Source: Nocardia brasiliensis (lineage in GTDB: Bacteria; Actinomycetota; Actinomycetes; Mycobacteriales; Mycobacteriaceae). Taken from it: a DNA stretch of 64,000 nt. This document shows positions 34,171-43,131 of the stretch, in pieces. A model generated the notes under the pieces. The model ran no database searches. It was not told the origin of the DNA and worked only from the letters and a program-made list of their open reading frames with translations. Both the position numbers and the translations under genes were made by a program. Position 1 is the stretch's first letter, and each line of letters begins with the position of its first letter. The stretch spans positions 1,178,001 to 1,242,000 of the forward strand of contig NZ_CP046171.1 in NCBI RefSeq assembly GCF_011801125.1. Direction: 5' to 3'.

Positions 34171-35724
34171 GTGCGCACTGATTCCACTCGTCGCTGGCTG
34201 GCGCTCGGCGCGCTGGCGATCGCGATGCTGACCATCGGGCTCGATGTCACGGTGCTGACCGTGGCGCTGCCCACGCTCGCGGTCGAGCTGCCCGCGAATA
34301 CCGCCGCGCTGCAATGGTTCAGCAGCGCGTACACGCTCGCGCTGGCCGCGGTGATGCTGCCCGCGGGCGCGCTCGGCGATCGCTACGGGCGCAAGAAGTT
34401 CCTGCTTGCCGCCCTGCTCGTGTTCGGTGCGGCCTCGCTCGCCTGTGCGTTCGCCACCTCGGCGGGGCAGCTGATCCTCGCGCGGGTGGTGCTCGGGGTG
34501 GCGGCCGCGGCGATGATTCCGCTGTCGATGGCGGTGCTGCCCTCGCTGTTTCCCGAAACGGCGGAACGGCAGCGGGCGCTGACCATCTGGGTGACCGCGA
34601 CCGCGCTCGGCCTGCCGCTCGGGCCGATAGTCGGCGGCTGGCTGCTGCGGAACTTCTGGTGGGGCTCGGTGTTTCTGATCAATGTGCCGATGGTGGTCAT
34701 CGGCGTGCTCGCGGTGCTGGCGCTGGTGCCGGAATCGCGCAGCGCGAATCGCTATCGGCTGGACGTGCCCGGCGTCCTGCTCTCGGTCGCGGGCATGCTC
34801 GGCCTCACCTACGGATTCATCCGGGTCGGCGAGTACGGCTGGGGCGACGGGCCCGCCTGGGCCATCGTTGGTGCCGGTGCGCTGCTGCTCGGCGCGTTCG
34901 TGTGGTGGCAGCGCAGGACCGCCCATGCGCTGATCGATCTCGGCTTGTTCGAGCACGCCGGATTCCGCTGGGGCACCGCGTTGTCCATCGTCGTCAACTT
35001 CGCCATGTTCGGCATGTTCTTCACGGTGCCGCAGTATTTCCAGGCGGTGCTCGGCGTGGACGCGCTCGGCAGCGGCCTGCGCTTGCTGCCGTTGATCGGC
35101 GGGCTGATCGTCGGCAGCCGGGTGGTCGACCGGGCGCTGCCGAAGCTCGGCACCCGGGTGGTGCTCGCCGCGGGCTTCGGCCTGCTCGCCGCCGCGCTCG
35201 CGCTCGGCGGGCTGACCACCGCGGACAGCGGCTACGGATACACCGCGCTGTGGCTGGCCCTGCTCGGCGCCGGAATGGGCCTGGCCATGCCGACGGCCAT
35301 GGGACTGGCGATGGACGAGCTGTCCGTCGAGCGCTCCGGCTCCGGCTCGGCGTTGATCCAGGCGCTGCGACAGGCGGGCGGCACCATCGGCGTCGCGGTC
35401 CTCGGCACCGTGCTGGTCAACCAATACCGTTCGGGGCTGGGCACATTGAACCGCGAACCCGTCTCGGACGGGGTGAACGCCGGGGTCGCGATGGCGCATC
35501 GGGCCGGCGACTCGGCGATGCTGCACCAGGTGCAGACCGCGTTCGTCGGTGGCATGGCCGCGATGCTCTGGGTCTGTGCGGCGCTGTGCGTGGTCGCGGC
35601 AGGGCTCGCCGTCGCGTTCCTGCGCGCGCCGCGACCGGTCGCACCCGAGGAACGGCACCGGCCGGTCACCGCACCGGACGCGGTTGTCGGGACCGATGCG
35701 TCAGAATCGAAGCATGTCGGTTGA
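34171..35724 (+). CDS. DHA2-family MFS drug antiporter
   Basis: A 517-residue, 14-helix transporter. The helix-1 signature LTIGLDVTVLTVALPTLA, motif A (GALGDRYGRKKFLL) and the motif C region (LGLPLGPIVGGWLL) are intact. GTG 34171 follows TGGAGGGG. It is distinct from the pump at 8837 but of the same family. The downstream TetR gene overlaps its 3' end by 11 bases, so pump and regulator form one transcript. Confidence 0.9.
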   Translation: MRTDSTRRWLALGALAIAMLTIGLDVTVLTVALPTLAVELPANTAALQWFSSAYTLALAAVMLPAGALGDRYGRKKFLLAALLVFGAASLACAFATSAGQLILARVVLGVAAAAMIPLSMAVLPSLFPETAERQRALTIWVTATALGLPLGPIVGGWLLRNFWWGSVFLINVPMVVIGVLAVLALVPESRSANRYRLDVPGVLLSVAGMLGLTYGFIRVGEYGWGDGPAWAIVGAGALLLGAFVWWQRRTAHALIDLGLFEHAGFRWGTALSIVVNFAMFGMFFTVPQYFQAVLGVDALGSGLRLLPLIGGLIVGSRVVDRALPKLGTRVVLAAGFGLLAAALALGGLTTADSGYGYTALWLALLGAGMGLAMPTAMGLAMDELSVERSGSGSALIQALRQAGGTIGVAVLGTVLVNQYRSGLGTLNREPVSDGVNAGVAMAHRAGDSAMLHQVQTAFVGGMAAMLWVCAALCVVAAGLAVAFLRAPRPVAPEERHRPVTAPDAVVGTDASESKHVG

Positions 35725-36331
35725 TGTGTCCGGAGAAGAGCCCGCGGTGCGCGGCCTGAGGGAGCGGAAGAAGGAGCGGACCCGCCGGACGATTCGCCTC
35801 GAGGCGTTCCGGCTGTTTCGCGAGCAGGGCTACGGGGAGACGACCGTCGAGCAGATCGCCGCGGCCGCCGAGGTCTCGCCGAGCACCTTCTTCCGCTACT
35901 TCCCCTCGAAGGAACAGTTGGTGCTCGCCGACGACCTCGACCCGGTGCTGCTGCGGGTGTTCCAGGCGCAGCCGCAGCACGTGCCGCCGCTGCGAGCGTT
36001 CCGCGACGCGATCGCCGAGGTCTTCAGCGGGTTGCCCGCCGAGGAGCTGGCCTTCGAACAGGAACGTCAGGCGCTGGTCTACCACGTGCCCGAGCTGCGC
36101 TCGGCCATCGGACAGGAGATGCTGCGCAGCATCGAACTGTCCGCGGGCATGCTGGCCGAGCGGCTCGGCGTGTCCCCGGACGACTTCGAGGTCCGGGTGT
36201 TCTCCGGCGCGCTGGCCGGCATCGCGCTGGCCATCACGACGGTCGCCCCGGTCAACGCCGAGAACCTCGCCAGAGCGATGGAGTTCCTGGAGGCGGGCCT
36301 GCCACTGGGGCGCGAGCACGCCGCCGAGTAG
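35714..36331 (+). CDS. TetR-family regulator of the upstream efflux pump
   Basis: A 205-residue protein. The helix-turn-helix is RTIRLEAFRLFREQGYGETT, then VEQIAAAAEVSPSTFFRYFPSKEQLV. ATG 35714 lies inside the end of the pump gene. This pump-then-regulator order, with a palindrome only upstream of the pump, predicts autoregulation of the whole unit. The ligand is unknown. Confidence 0.87.
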   Translation: MSVDVSGEEPAVRGLRERKKERTRRTIRLEAFRLFREQGYGETTVEQIAAAAEVSPSTFFRYFPSKEQLVLADDLDPVLLRVFQAQPQHVPPLRAFRDAIAEVFSGLPAEELAFEQERQALVYHVPELRSAIGQEMLRSIELSAGMLAERLGVSPDDFEVRVFSGALAGIALAITTVAPVNAENLARAMEFLEAGLPLGREHAAE

Positions 36332-36339
36332 GCCCGAAC

Positions 36340-37239
36340 CTACTGCGCTCCGGCGATATTCGAGTGGCGCAGCCGGGCCGGTGTCTCGTCGTCCATGGTC
36401 GCGAAGAACCCGCCGATCACGTCCTCGATCTCGGCGATCGATTCCGCGCAGTAGAGAATCGGCTGGTAGTGCGTAATGTCGTAGACCGCGCTGCCCATCT
36501 CCGCGACATCGAGCGGGCGCAGGTCGGCGCCGCGGAACTCCTCGATCTCGCCGTAGGACGACAGCAGTCCCGCGCCGTAGCAGCGGACCTCGCCCCGCTC
36601 GCGCACCACGCCGAATTCCATCGAGAACCAGAAGACATTGGCCAGGAATTTCAGCGCGGTGTCGGTCTCGAGTCGTCCGACGGCCGCGCCGACCGCCTCG
36701 TAGATGGCCGCGAAGCGCGGGCTCGCGATCTGGTTGGCGTGCCCGATGATCTCGTGGATGGCGTCGGGCTCCGGGGTGTACAGCGGGGCCGAGTGGTGCC
36801 GAATGTACTGGGTGGAGTGGAAGATCCGGTCGGCGAACGAGCCGAAGAACTCGCGCAGCGGCACCAGGCCCGCGGCGGGCGCGTAGCGGAATCCACTGAG
36901 CGGCAACAGCGCCGCGGAGACCTCGTCCAACTGCGGGATGTGGTCTTCGGGCAGGGCCAGTCGCGCCGCCGACGCCAATACCTCGGCACAGGCGTAGGTC
37001 TGGTGCTTCTTGGCGAGCTCCGCGGAGGCGATCCGCCACACCTGCTGTTCTTCGTCGGTGTAGTCGATCTGCGGAACCGGCTTGCCCGGGGCGTAGTCGA
37101 GGGCGAGTTCGGCGATGGCGTTGCGACGCGTCCGGTAGTCGGCGTCGTGCACGCCGGGGTGCTCGTCGCTCAGATGGACGGTCACGCCGCCATCGCCGGA
37201 CCGGGTCACCGGTGAGTACAGCTGAGCTTCGGTGAACAT
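36340..37239 (-). CDS. phhA: Phenylalanine 4-hydroxylase (aromatic amino acid hydroxylase)
   Basis: Uses O2 and a tetrahydropterin to turn phenylalanine into tyrosine. The 299-residue catalytic domain has the Fe ligands in DAIHEIIGHANQ (two His) and FWFSMEFGVV (Glu). The N-terminal regulatory domain of animal enzymes is absent, as in bacteria. ATG 37239 is chosen; a start four codons upstream is possible. No pterin-4a-carbinolamine dehydratase gene lies nearby. It converges on the TetR gene eight bases away. Confidence 0.93.
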   Translation of the reverse strand: MFTEAQLYSPVTRSGDGGVTVHLSDEHPGVHDADYRTRRNAIAELALDYAPGKPVPQIDYTDEEQQVWRIASAELAKKHQTYACAEVLASAARLALPEDHIPQLDEVSAALLPLSGFRYAPAAGLVPLREFFGSFADRIFHSTQYIRHHSAPLYTPEPDAIHEIIGHANQIASPRFAAIYEAVGAAVGRLETDTALKFLANVFWFSMEFGVVRERGEVRCYGAGLLSSYGEIEEFRGADLRPLDVAEMGSAVYDITHYQPILYCAESIAEIEDVIGGFFATMDDETPARLRHSNIAGAQ

Positions 37240-37576
37240 ACGTCGATGCAAGCACCGCGGCGGCTCGGCGACAACAAACGGGCATTCAGCTTGGCAAAGT
37301 GCATAGCTGTCTTCGGATATAGGCCCGCTTACCGGCGTCCGACGGCGTATTCCAGCGGCGAGCTGACCAGTGACCGCCGGGGCCCGGAAAGCGCCTCGGC
37401 GGCCGGTGCCTGCGGCGATGCCGAAGGTGTGCCGAACGCCTGGTCATCGGTGGCGCGTTGCGGTGCCGAACCTGCTTGCGGCCCTGAAAAACTCGGTGAA
37501 TCCGGCCACTCTGATCGATTTGCCGGACATGAGCGGGCGGGACAGCGCAAAATGGCGAACGTACGAAGGAGGACGC
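37240..37576. other. 337-bp divergent promoter region of phhA and the VapB-like gene
   Basis: No gene is visible. Inverted half-sites CAGCT (37287-37291) and AGCTG (37305-37309) lie about 50-70 bp upstream of phhA and could bind a regulator. The rest is GC-rich and unremarkable until the AAGGAGG ribosome site at 37566-37572. Confidence 0.4.
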
Positions 37577-37780
37577 ATGAAAACCGTGCGGATCGATCTC
37601 GACCAGAAGCTGCTCGCCGCCGCTGCCTCGATCATGGGCACCTCGACGAGCAATGCCACCATCAACGAGGCCCTGCGCCGGATCGTCGTGCACGAACGTC
37701 AGCTGCGCCATCTCGAAAAGCTCGCCGCGACAGCGTTGTTCACCCTCCCGGCGCCCGAGGTCGTGGTGGTCGACGGGTAG
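37577..37780 (+). CDS. VapB-like antitoxin without an adjacent toxin
   Basis: A 67-residue ribbon-helix-helix-type protein. MKTVRIDLDQKLLAAAASIMGTSTSNATINEALRR matches the DUF2191/VapB antitoxin N terminus (strand, then two helices), and the tail is shorter than usual. ATG 37577 follows a perfect AAGGAGG. VapC toxin genes normally overlap or follow at once, but the next bases belong to a convergent peptidase four bases away. It is either an orphan antitoxin or a solitary regulator. Confidence 0.75.
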   Translation: MKTVRIDLDQKLLAAAASIMGTSTSNATINEALRRIVVHERQLRHLEKLAATALFTLPAPEVVVVDG

Positions 37781-37784
37781 TCGT

Positions 37785-39317
37785 TCAGGACTTCCGGCAC
37801 CGCAGGTCCGCGGTAGGCGCGGTCAGGTCGATCAGATACTTCAGCACGGGTTCGTCCACGCAGGCGACACCCTCGAAGGTCACGCCGTGCTGGGTGCCCT
37901 CATAGGTGATCAATGCGGCGCCGAGGGCCTTGGCCAGGGCGACCCCGCCGGGGTACGGCGTCGCCGGATCGCCCGTCACCGCGACGACCACGACCTTCGG
38001 CAGCCCGGCCACATTCGGCACGTGCGGCTGCGCGGTCGGTGGGACCGGCCAGAACGCGCAGGTGTCGAGCGGCGTCCGTTCGTTGACCACGCCGTCGTCG
38101 AAAATCGGCGCGGCGCTGCGGGATCGGCGATCGATATCGTTGGCGACCGCGCGATCGGTCACGCGGACCTGCTCGAGGCAGAGCACCGCGCGATGCACGT
38201 CGTCGGAGGAGACCTCTTGATACTCGCCCGCCTCGCCGAGCAGCGTCTCGCCGCGGCCGTTGGCGAGCTCGGTGAGTCCCTTGGTGAGCGCGGGCCAGGA
38301 CTCGGGGGAGTAGAGCGCGGCGATGGTCGCGGTGACGACGGCGTCGTAGTCGAGGGTGCGCTGGTCCGCTGTGCGGATCGGGTGCCGGATGAGCGGTAGC
38401 GCCAGCGCTCGGTAGGCTTCGGTCGCCTTCGCCGGATCGGTGCCGAGCGGGCAGTCCGGCGCCTTGGCGCAGTCCGCTGCGTAGGCGTCGAAGGCCTGCT
38501 GGAAACCCGCGGAGATGAGCACCTCGTCGGCGATGTTCGTGGTGGGATCCACGGGTGCGTCGAGCACCATGGCGCGGACCCGGTCGGGGAAAAGTTCGGC
38601 GTAGGTCGAGCCGAGGCGGGTGCCGTACGACGCGCCGAAGTAGGTCAGCTTCTTGTCGCCGAGCACGGCGCGGATGACGTCCATATCGCGCGCGACGTCA
38701 CCGGTGCCGACGTGGCCGAGCAGCGCAAGGCCGGTGCGCCGGGCGCACGAATCCGCGTATTCCTCGTTCTCCTGCTCGATCTGGTCGATCTCGGCGAACG
38801 GATCGGTCATGCCGAGCACGCGCTTGCTGGTCAGGTGCTCCTTGGTGGAACGGCAGCGGACCAGTGGCGTCGACGCGCCGAGGCCGCGCACGTCCATCCC
38901 GATCACGTCGAACCGTTCGGCCACCGGCAGTTTCGCCAGTGCCAGCGGCAGCAGCAGGCCGGGCGCCCCGGGGCCGCCCGGATTCGTCAGCAGCGAAGCG
39001 ACTTTCGCGCCGGTGGCCCGTGCGCGGGAGATCGCGATCTGCGCCGTCTCGCCGTCGGGCCTGCCGTAGTCGATCGGCACGGTGACCCGCGCGCACTCGA
39101 TCCCGGCCGCGGTGAGTTCGGTGCCGCCGCCCGGGTAGTCGTCGCACGAACCCCATGCGATCCGCTGCTGGTAGTACCGATCCAGGGTCGGCGCGGGCGG
39201 TGGCGGCGCGTCCTGGCTGTTGCCGCACGCGCCGACCAGCAACGCGACCGCGGCGATGATCGCGGTCAGCCCGACGGCGCGCCCGGATGCCGCGGTTCCC
39301 TTGCGCGATGTGCACAT
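37785..39317 (-). CDS. Lipoprotein alpha/beta-hydrolase peptidase (S33, TAP-like, Hip1/SlpD type)
   Basis: A 510-residue exported peptidase. The signal peptide ends in the lipobox LLVGAC, so it should be anchored to the membrane outer face. The oxyanion region is LLTNPGGPGAPG, the nucleophile elbow is FGASYGTRLG, and the triad is completed by TGDPATPYP (Asp) and TQHGVTF (His). The C-terminal TAP-like domain (PHVPNVAGLPKVVVVAV) is present. It resembles the mycobacterial Hip1/Rv2223c group of tripeptidyl aminopeptidase-like envelope proteases. ATG/GTG choice is not critical; the first one gives the signal. Confidence 0.88.
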   Translation of the reverse strand: MCTSRKGTAASGRAVGLTAIIAAVALLVGACGNSQDAPPPPAPTLDRYYQQRIAWGSCDDYPGGGTELTAAGIECARVTVPIDYGRPDGETAQIAISRARATGAKVASLLTNPGGPGAPGLLLPLALAKLPVAERFDVIGMDVRGLGASTPLVRCRSTKEHLTSKRVLGMTDPFAEIDQIEQENEEYADSCARRTGLALLGHVGTGDVARDMDVIRAVLGDKKLTYFGASYGTRLGSTYAELFPDRVRAMVLDAPVDPTTNIADEVLISAGFQQAFDAYAADCAKAPDCPLGTDPAKATEAYRALALPLIRHPIRTADQRTLDYDAVVTATIAALYSPESWPALTKGLTELANGRGETLLGEAGEYQEVSSDDVHRAVLCLEQVRVTDRAVANDIDRRSRSAAPIFDDGVVNERTPLDTCAFWPVPPTAQPHVPNVAGLPKVVVVAVTGDPATPYPGGVALAKALGAALITYEGTQHGVTFEGVACVDEPVLKYLIDLTAPTADLRCRKS

Positions 39318-39479
39318 TCGTCGACCCCTGTACCTCGTGTGACGTACTCAGTCTGCCGGACGGACAGTGAAGCGCGATCGGCAGGACCGGACAACTCGGG
39401 CGGCACGCGGGCGTGGCCACCATGTCGGTGGGGCCTGGCACACTGCGAGGCACTGTCGCCGTGACCAAGGGGTGGAACG

Positions 39480-40154
39480 ATGCCGGTTTCTCTTATCGAT
39501 GTGCCCGTCGAGCAGCGCCCACGCGAGCGGCTGCTCGCCCTCGGACCGCAGGCGCTCAGCGACGCCGAACTGCTGGCGCTGCTGCTACGGCACGGCAGGC
39601 GCGGGGCCAGCGCCCTCGATCTGGCGGTGGAATTGCTCGTCGAGCACGGCAGCCTGGCCGAGCTGGCAGCGGCGCGCCCCGAGGAACTGGCCCGCCGGGC
39701 CGGCATCGGGACGGCGAAGGCCGCCGCCCTCGTCGCCGCGTTCCATCTCGGTGCGCGGGCCCGCACCGGCACCGGCGGCGCGACGCGGCTCACCGGCGCG
39801 TCCGATGTCGCCGACGCCGCGCGCCCGCTGTTCATCGGCGCCCGGGTCGAGCGGCTGCTGGTGCTGGTGTGCGACGCGCAGAATCGGCTGCGGCGCAAGG
39901 TGTTCGTCGCCGAAGGCGCGGTCGATCAGGTGGCTGTCCCGGTCCGCGAGATCCTGAACACCGTCCTGCGGCACGACGGTCGCGCCTTCGCCGTCGTGCA
40001 CAACCACCCCTCCGGCGACGCGGTGCCCAGCCTGGACGATCGCCGCGCCACCGCGCTGCTCGCCGAGGCCGCGCGCACCGTCGGTCTTCGCTTCCTCGAT
40101 CACGTGGTGATCGCGGGCGAAGAGTGGGCCAGCGCGCCCGCCATCGCATACTGA
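39480..40154 (+). CDS. radC: RadC / JAB-domain protein
   Basis: A 224-residue protein. The N-terminal helix-hairpin-helix (LALLLRHGRRGASALDLA, then AGIGTAKAAALVAAF) is followed by the MPN+/JAB metalloprotease-like domain. Its zinc signature is FAVVHNHPSGDAVPSLDD near residue 180. The metal ligands look intact. The historical DNA-repair role of RadC is not proven. ATG 39480 is at the domain edge. The gene stands alone, converging on the phosphatase gene 111 bp away. Confidence 0.9.
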   Translation: MPVSLIDVPVEQRPRERLLALGPQALSDAELLALLLRHGRRGASALDLAVELLVEHGSLAELAAARPEELARRAGIGTAKAAALVAAFHLGARARTGTGGATRLTGASDVADAARPLFIGARVERLLVLVCDAQNRLRRKVFVAEGAVDQVAVPVREILNTVLRHDGRAFAVVHNHPSGDAVPSLDDRRATALLAEAARTVGLRFLDHVVIAGEEWASAPAIAY

Positions 40155-40265
40155 CCGATGCGACCGGCGGGCGAGCGGGCCGCCGTCGCGGCCGCCTTCC
40201 GGCGCCTGCGCGGTAGTCCCCGGGTGCTCGAGCAGGCCGAGCGGAAGTACTTGCGCGGCAACGGT

Positions 40266-41918
40266 TCACCGGGGCCCGGTGCCGGGCGGCGCGGTGGTCG
40301 AGTCCGGTGTCGCCGACGGCGCGATCGGCTCGGCCTGGGTGTCGCGCACAACGCCGGGAACGCGATCGAGCACCACGAAGCTGGCCCGCGTGTGCACGGG
40401 TGCGCCGGGGCGGTGGATATACGGCACGACCCGGAAATCGCTGCGCCACCGGCCGTGCTCGAGTTCCACCCGGACGTAACCGCGCTGCGCGTTGAAGAAC
40501 TCGAGGTCGGGATTGGCGGCGAGCAGATTGCGCCCGGAGGCGGTCATGTCCGCTCCGTCACCGCCGCTGCTGATCGACGTGCCGATGAATTCCGAAGCCA
40601 CCACCGGCGATTCGGGATCGGCGAAATCTCGCCGCAGATTCGCCGCGTGGTTCTGGTGCCGGTCGCCGGTGATCACCACGAGATTGCGCACGCCGTGGTC
40701 GGCGGCCGCGCCGAGCACCGCGTTGCGGTCGGCGACGTAGCCGTCCCACGAGTCGGTGCCGACCGCGGTGACCGGCCCGGCGTCCTGATCCGACTGACCC
40801 ATCGACACCTGATTGCCGAGGATCTGCCAGCGCGCGGTCGAGTGGGCGAAGCCGTCGATCAGCCAATCCCGTTGCGGCGCACCGAGCAGCGTGCGGTCCG
40901 CGGCGAACCGATCGGCGCAATCGATGACGGTGTTGCCGTCGCCGCAGGCCTGCTTGTCGCGGTACTGCCGGGTGTCGAGCATGGTGATCTCGGCCAGATC
41001 GCCGAAGGCGTAGCGGCGGTGCAGATGGATCGATGACCCGGCGGGCAGCTGGGCCCGACGCAGCGGTTGATGTTCGTACATCGCCTGGAACGCAGCGGCT
41101 TTGCGCCGCCGGAACAGCGCGGGGATGCGGTAGATATCGATGCCGAGGCCGGGCGCCTCGCCTGCCCAGTTGTTGTCGATCTCGTGATCGTCCATCGTGA
41201 CCAGCCACGGGAACGCGGCGTGCGCGGCGCGCAACGGCGCCTCCGCCTTGGCCTGCGCGTAGCGCAGCCGGTATCCCGCCAGATCGACGGCTTCCCGCTG
41301 CAGGTGCGGCTCGACCGTCATGCCGGCGCGGCCGCGGTTCCAGCCGCGCTCATAGATGTAATCACCCAGGTGCACAACAAGATCCAGGTCTTCGGCGCTC
41401 ATGTGCTGATAGGCGGTGAAGAAGCCGGAGGTCCAGGACTGGCAGGAGGCGAACGCGAATCGCATCCGCGCGGTCGGTTGACCGGGTGCCGGGGCGGTGC
41501 GGGTGCGGCCCACCGGGGAGAGCGCCGAGCCGGCCCGGAAACGATAGAAATACCACCGGTCCGGTGCCAGGCCGGTGATCTCCGGATGCACGCTGTGCGC
41601 CAGCTCGCGCGTCGCCAGCGCCGTGCCGCGCGCCACCACCTGCGCGAAGTTCGCGTCGTGCGCGACCTCGTAGTCCACGCTCACCGGGGCCATCGGCATG
41701 CCGCCAAGCCCGTCGGGGGCGAGCGGATCCGGCGCGAGTCTGGTCCAGAGCACCACGCCGTCGGCCGTCGGCTCACCGGAAGCGACGCCGAAGGTGAACG
41801 GATCGTCGGACCAGCGCGGGGCCCGGAACACGCCGCTGCTCGCCGCCGAGGTACCGAGCAACACGGCAAGCGACCCGGCACCGCCGAATCTCAGCAGTCG
41901 GCGTCGCGACAGACCCAT
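40266..41918 (-). CDS. PhoD-like alkaline phosphatase / phosphodiesterase, Tat-exported
   Basis: A 550-residue secreted metallophosphatase. The N terminus LSRRRLLRFGGAG has a twin-arginine signal. The PhoD N-terminal domain (FTFGVASGEPTADGVVLWTRL) leads to the catalytic part: FAFASCQSW, HLGDYIYE, MDDHEIDNNWAG and TGDRHQNHA, which supply the Fe/Ca ligands. It is predicted to release phosphate from esters outside the membrane. A 40-residue disordered tail ends the protein. No phosphate-box signal was recognised. Confidence 0.92.
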   Translation of the reverse strand: MGLSRRRLLRFGGAGSLAVLLGTSAASSGVFRAPRWSDDPFTFGVASGEPTADGVVLWTRLAPDPLAPDGLGGMPMAPVSVDYEVAHDANFAQVVARGTALATRELAHSVHPEITGLAPDRWYFYRFRAGSALSPVGRTRTAPAPGQPTARMRFAFASCQSWTSGFFTAYQHMSAEDLDLVVHLGDYIYERGWNRGRAGMTVEPHLQREAVDLAGYRLRYAQAKAEAPLRAAHAAFPWLVTMDDHEIDNNWAGEAPGLGIDIYRIPALFRRRKAAAFQAMYEHQPLRRAQLPAGSSIHLHRRYAFGDLAEITMLDTRQYRDKQACGDGNTVIDCADRFAADRTLLGAPQRDWLIDGFAHSTARWQILGNQVSMGQSDQDAGPVTAVGTDSWDGYVADRNAVLGAAADHGVRNLVVITGDRHQNHAANLRRDFADPESPVVASEFIGTSISSGGDGADMTASGRNLLAANPDLEFFNAQRGYVRVELEHGRWRSDFRVVPYIHRPGAPVHTRASFVVLDRVPGVVRDTQAEPIAPSATPDSTTAPPGTGPR

Positions 41919-41988
41919 ACGTCAGGGTATATCGCCCGGTGGTCAGCCTGCCGGTTGTCGGTCGGGGCGTTGGCGGGGCTGCGACTAC

Positions 41989-42927
41989 TCAGCTGGGTGG
42001 GCCGAGCCTGAGTGGCTTGTACTCGGATTCCTTGGTGCCAGTGCCAGTGCCAGTGCCTACCCCGGCGCGTGCGCGTGTGTCGGTGCTCGTGCCAGTGCTG
42101 GCTCCAGCCCCAGCGCCTGTGTCTGCTGCGGTCTCGGTGCCCGGCTCGGTACTCGCCGCGACCGGCGACGCGGCGCTCAGCGAGGCCAATCCCGCACTGC
42201 CGGTGGCGATTCCGGCCGCCACCCCGGCGCCGAGGGCGACTCCGAACGGGACGGCGGCCGCACTGCCGTTGCCGAGCATGGCGCTGCCGGTGCCCGCCAT
42301 CGCGGCGAACGGCGCCGCCGCCGCGCCGGCACCCGCGAGACTCGCGCTGCCGGTGCCCGCGGCCGCACTGCCCGCGCCGAGCATGGCCAAGGGGGTACCG
42401 AGGCCACCGCTGGCGACGCTGCCCGACGCGCCGACGGCCGCGCTGCCGGTGCCGAGCAACGCCGCGCCCGTACCGAGGACGACGCCCAACGGCGCGAGCG
42501 CCGCGCTGCCGGTGCCCGCCGCGGCACTGCCGGTGCCGAGCACCGCGGCCCACGGTGCGGCGGCGACGCTGCCGGTGCCGAGCATCGCGCTGCCGGTGCC
42601 GAGCAACGCGGCCAGGCCGAGGCCGAGTGCGGCGCCGCCGGCGCCGAGCGGGCCTGCGGTGTCGACGAGACCCGGGTACAGCAGGGTGTTGAGCACCGTG
42701 CGGCGCGGTGCCGCGGCGGGCATCAGGCCCGGGTACAGCAGCGTGCCGAGCACGGCGCGCGACGCGGCGGGGGTGGCGAACCGCGTGGCGAGGACCGAGC
42801 TCGCGGGCGGTGCCGCGCTGTCCCGATGCGGCACCGCGCCGGTGGGCGCCGAGGCCGTTGCTGCCGCGGCGACCAGCGCCGGGCAGGTGAGCATGGTGGC
42901 GGCGATCGCGATGCGGAGCATGAACAT
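41989..42927 (-). CDS. Secreted Ala/Gly-rich GTGSA-repeat protein
   Basis: A 312-residue protein. A signal peptide (MFMLRIAIAATMLTCPALVAAAATASA) is followed by two copies of a VLGTLLYPGL / VLNTLLYPGL motif. Then come about 170 residues of repeats based on LGTGSA, separated by Ala-rich spacers, and a Thr/Gly tail near the end. The composition is extreme in Ala, Gly, Ser and Leu. It resembles surface repeat proteins of mycolate bacteria (PE_PGRS-like in style, not in sequence). There are no catalytic motifs. ATG 42927 gives the signal; an ATG two codons inside is also possible. Confidence 0.7.
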   Translation of the reverse strand: MFMLRIAIAATMLTCPALVAAAATASAPTGAVPHRDSAAPPASSVLATRFATPAASRAVLGTLLYPGLMPAAAPRRTVLNTLLYPGLVDTAGPLGAGGAALGLGLAALLGTGSAMLGTGSVAAAPWAAVLGTGSAAAGTGSAALAPLGVVLGTGAALLGTGSAAVGASGSVASGGLGTPLAMLGAGSAAAGTGSASLAGAGAAAAPFAAMAGTGSAMLGNGSAAAVPFGVALGAGVAAGIATGSAGLASLSAASPVAASTEPGTETAADTGAGAGASTGTSTDTRARAGVGTGTGTGTKESEYKPLRLGPPS

Positions 42928-43131
42928 GGATGAGCGCCTTCCTCCGGGCCACGCACGGAAAGCGGGGTGGCGTGGCTGACGATGTATCGGCAACCTGGAG
43001 AACACGTCCAAGATCAACTTACCGGCAACCCCGCGGTATCGACGGCACATTGCGCGCGATAACCGCTGGACAGAGCGGTTCGCACCGAAAACGGGGCAGC
43101 AGGCGCGCCGCGCGTCGCCTACTGTTCGGAT

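Noticed and set aside
40158..40265. Open frame MRPAGERAAVAAAFRRLRGSPRV... after radC
   Set aside because: It runs on for 250 codons antisense to the phosphatase gene with shadow-like composition. Only its first 36 codons are outside that gene, and I see no family match or ribosome site.
41939..42979. Long plus-strand frame opposite the GTGSA-repeat gene
   Set aside because: It mirrors the repeats of the minus-strand gene, starts without a ribosome site and lacks a signal peptide. The minus frame has a proper signal and composition.
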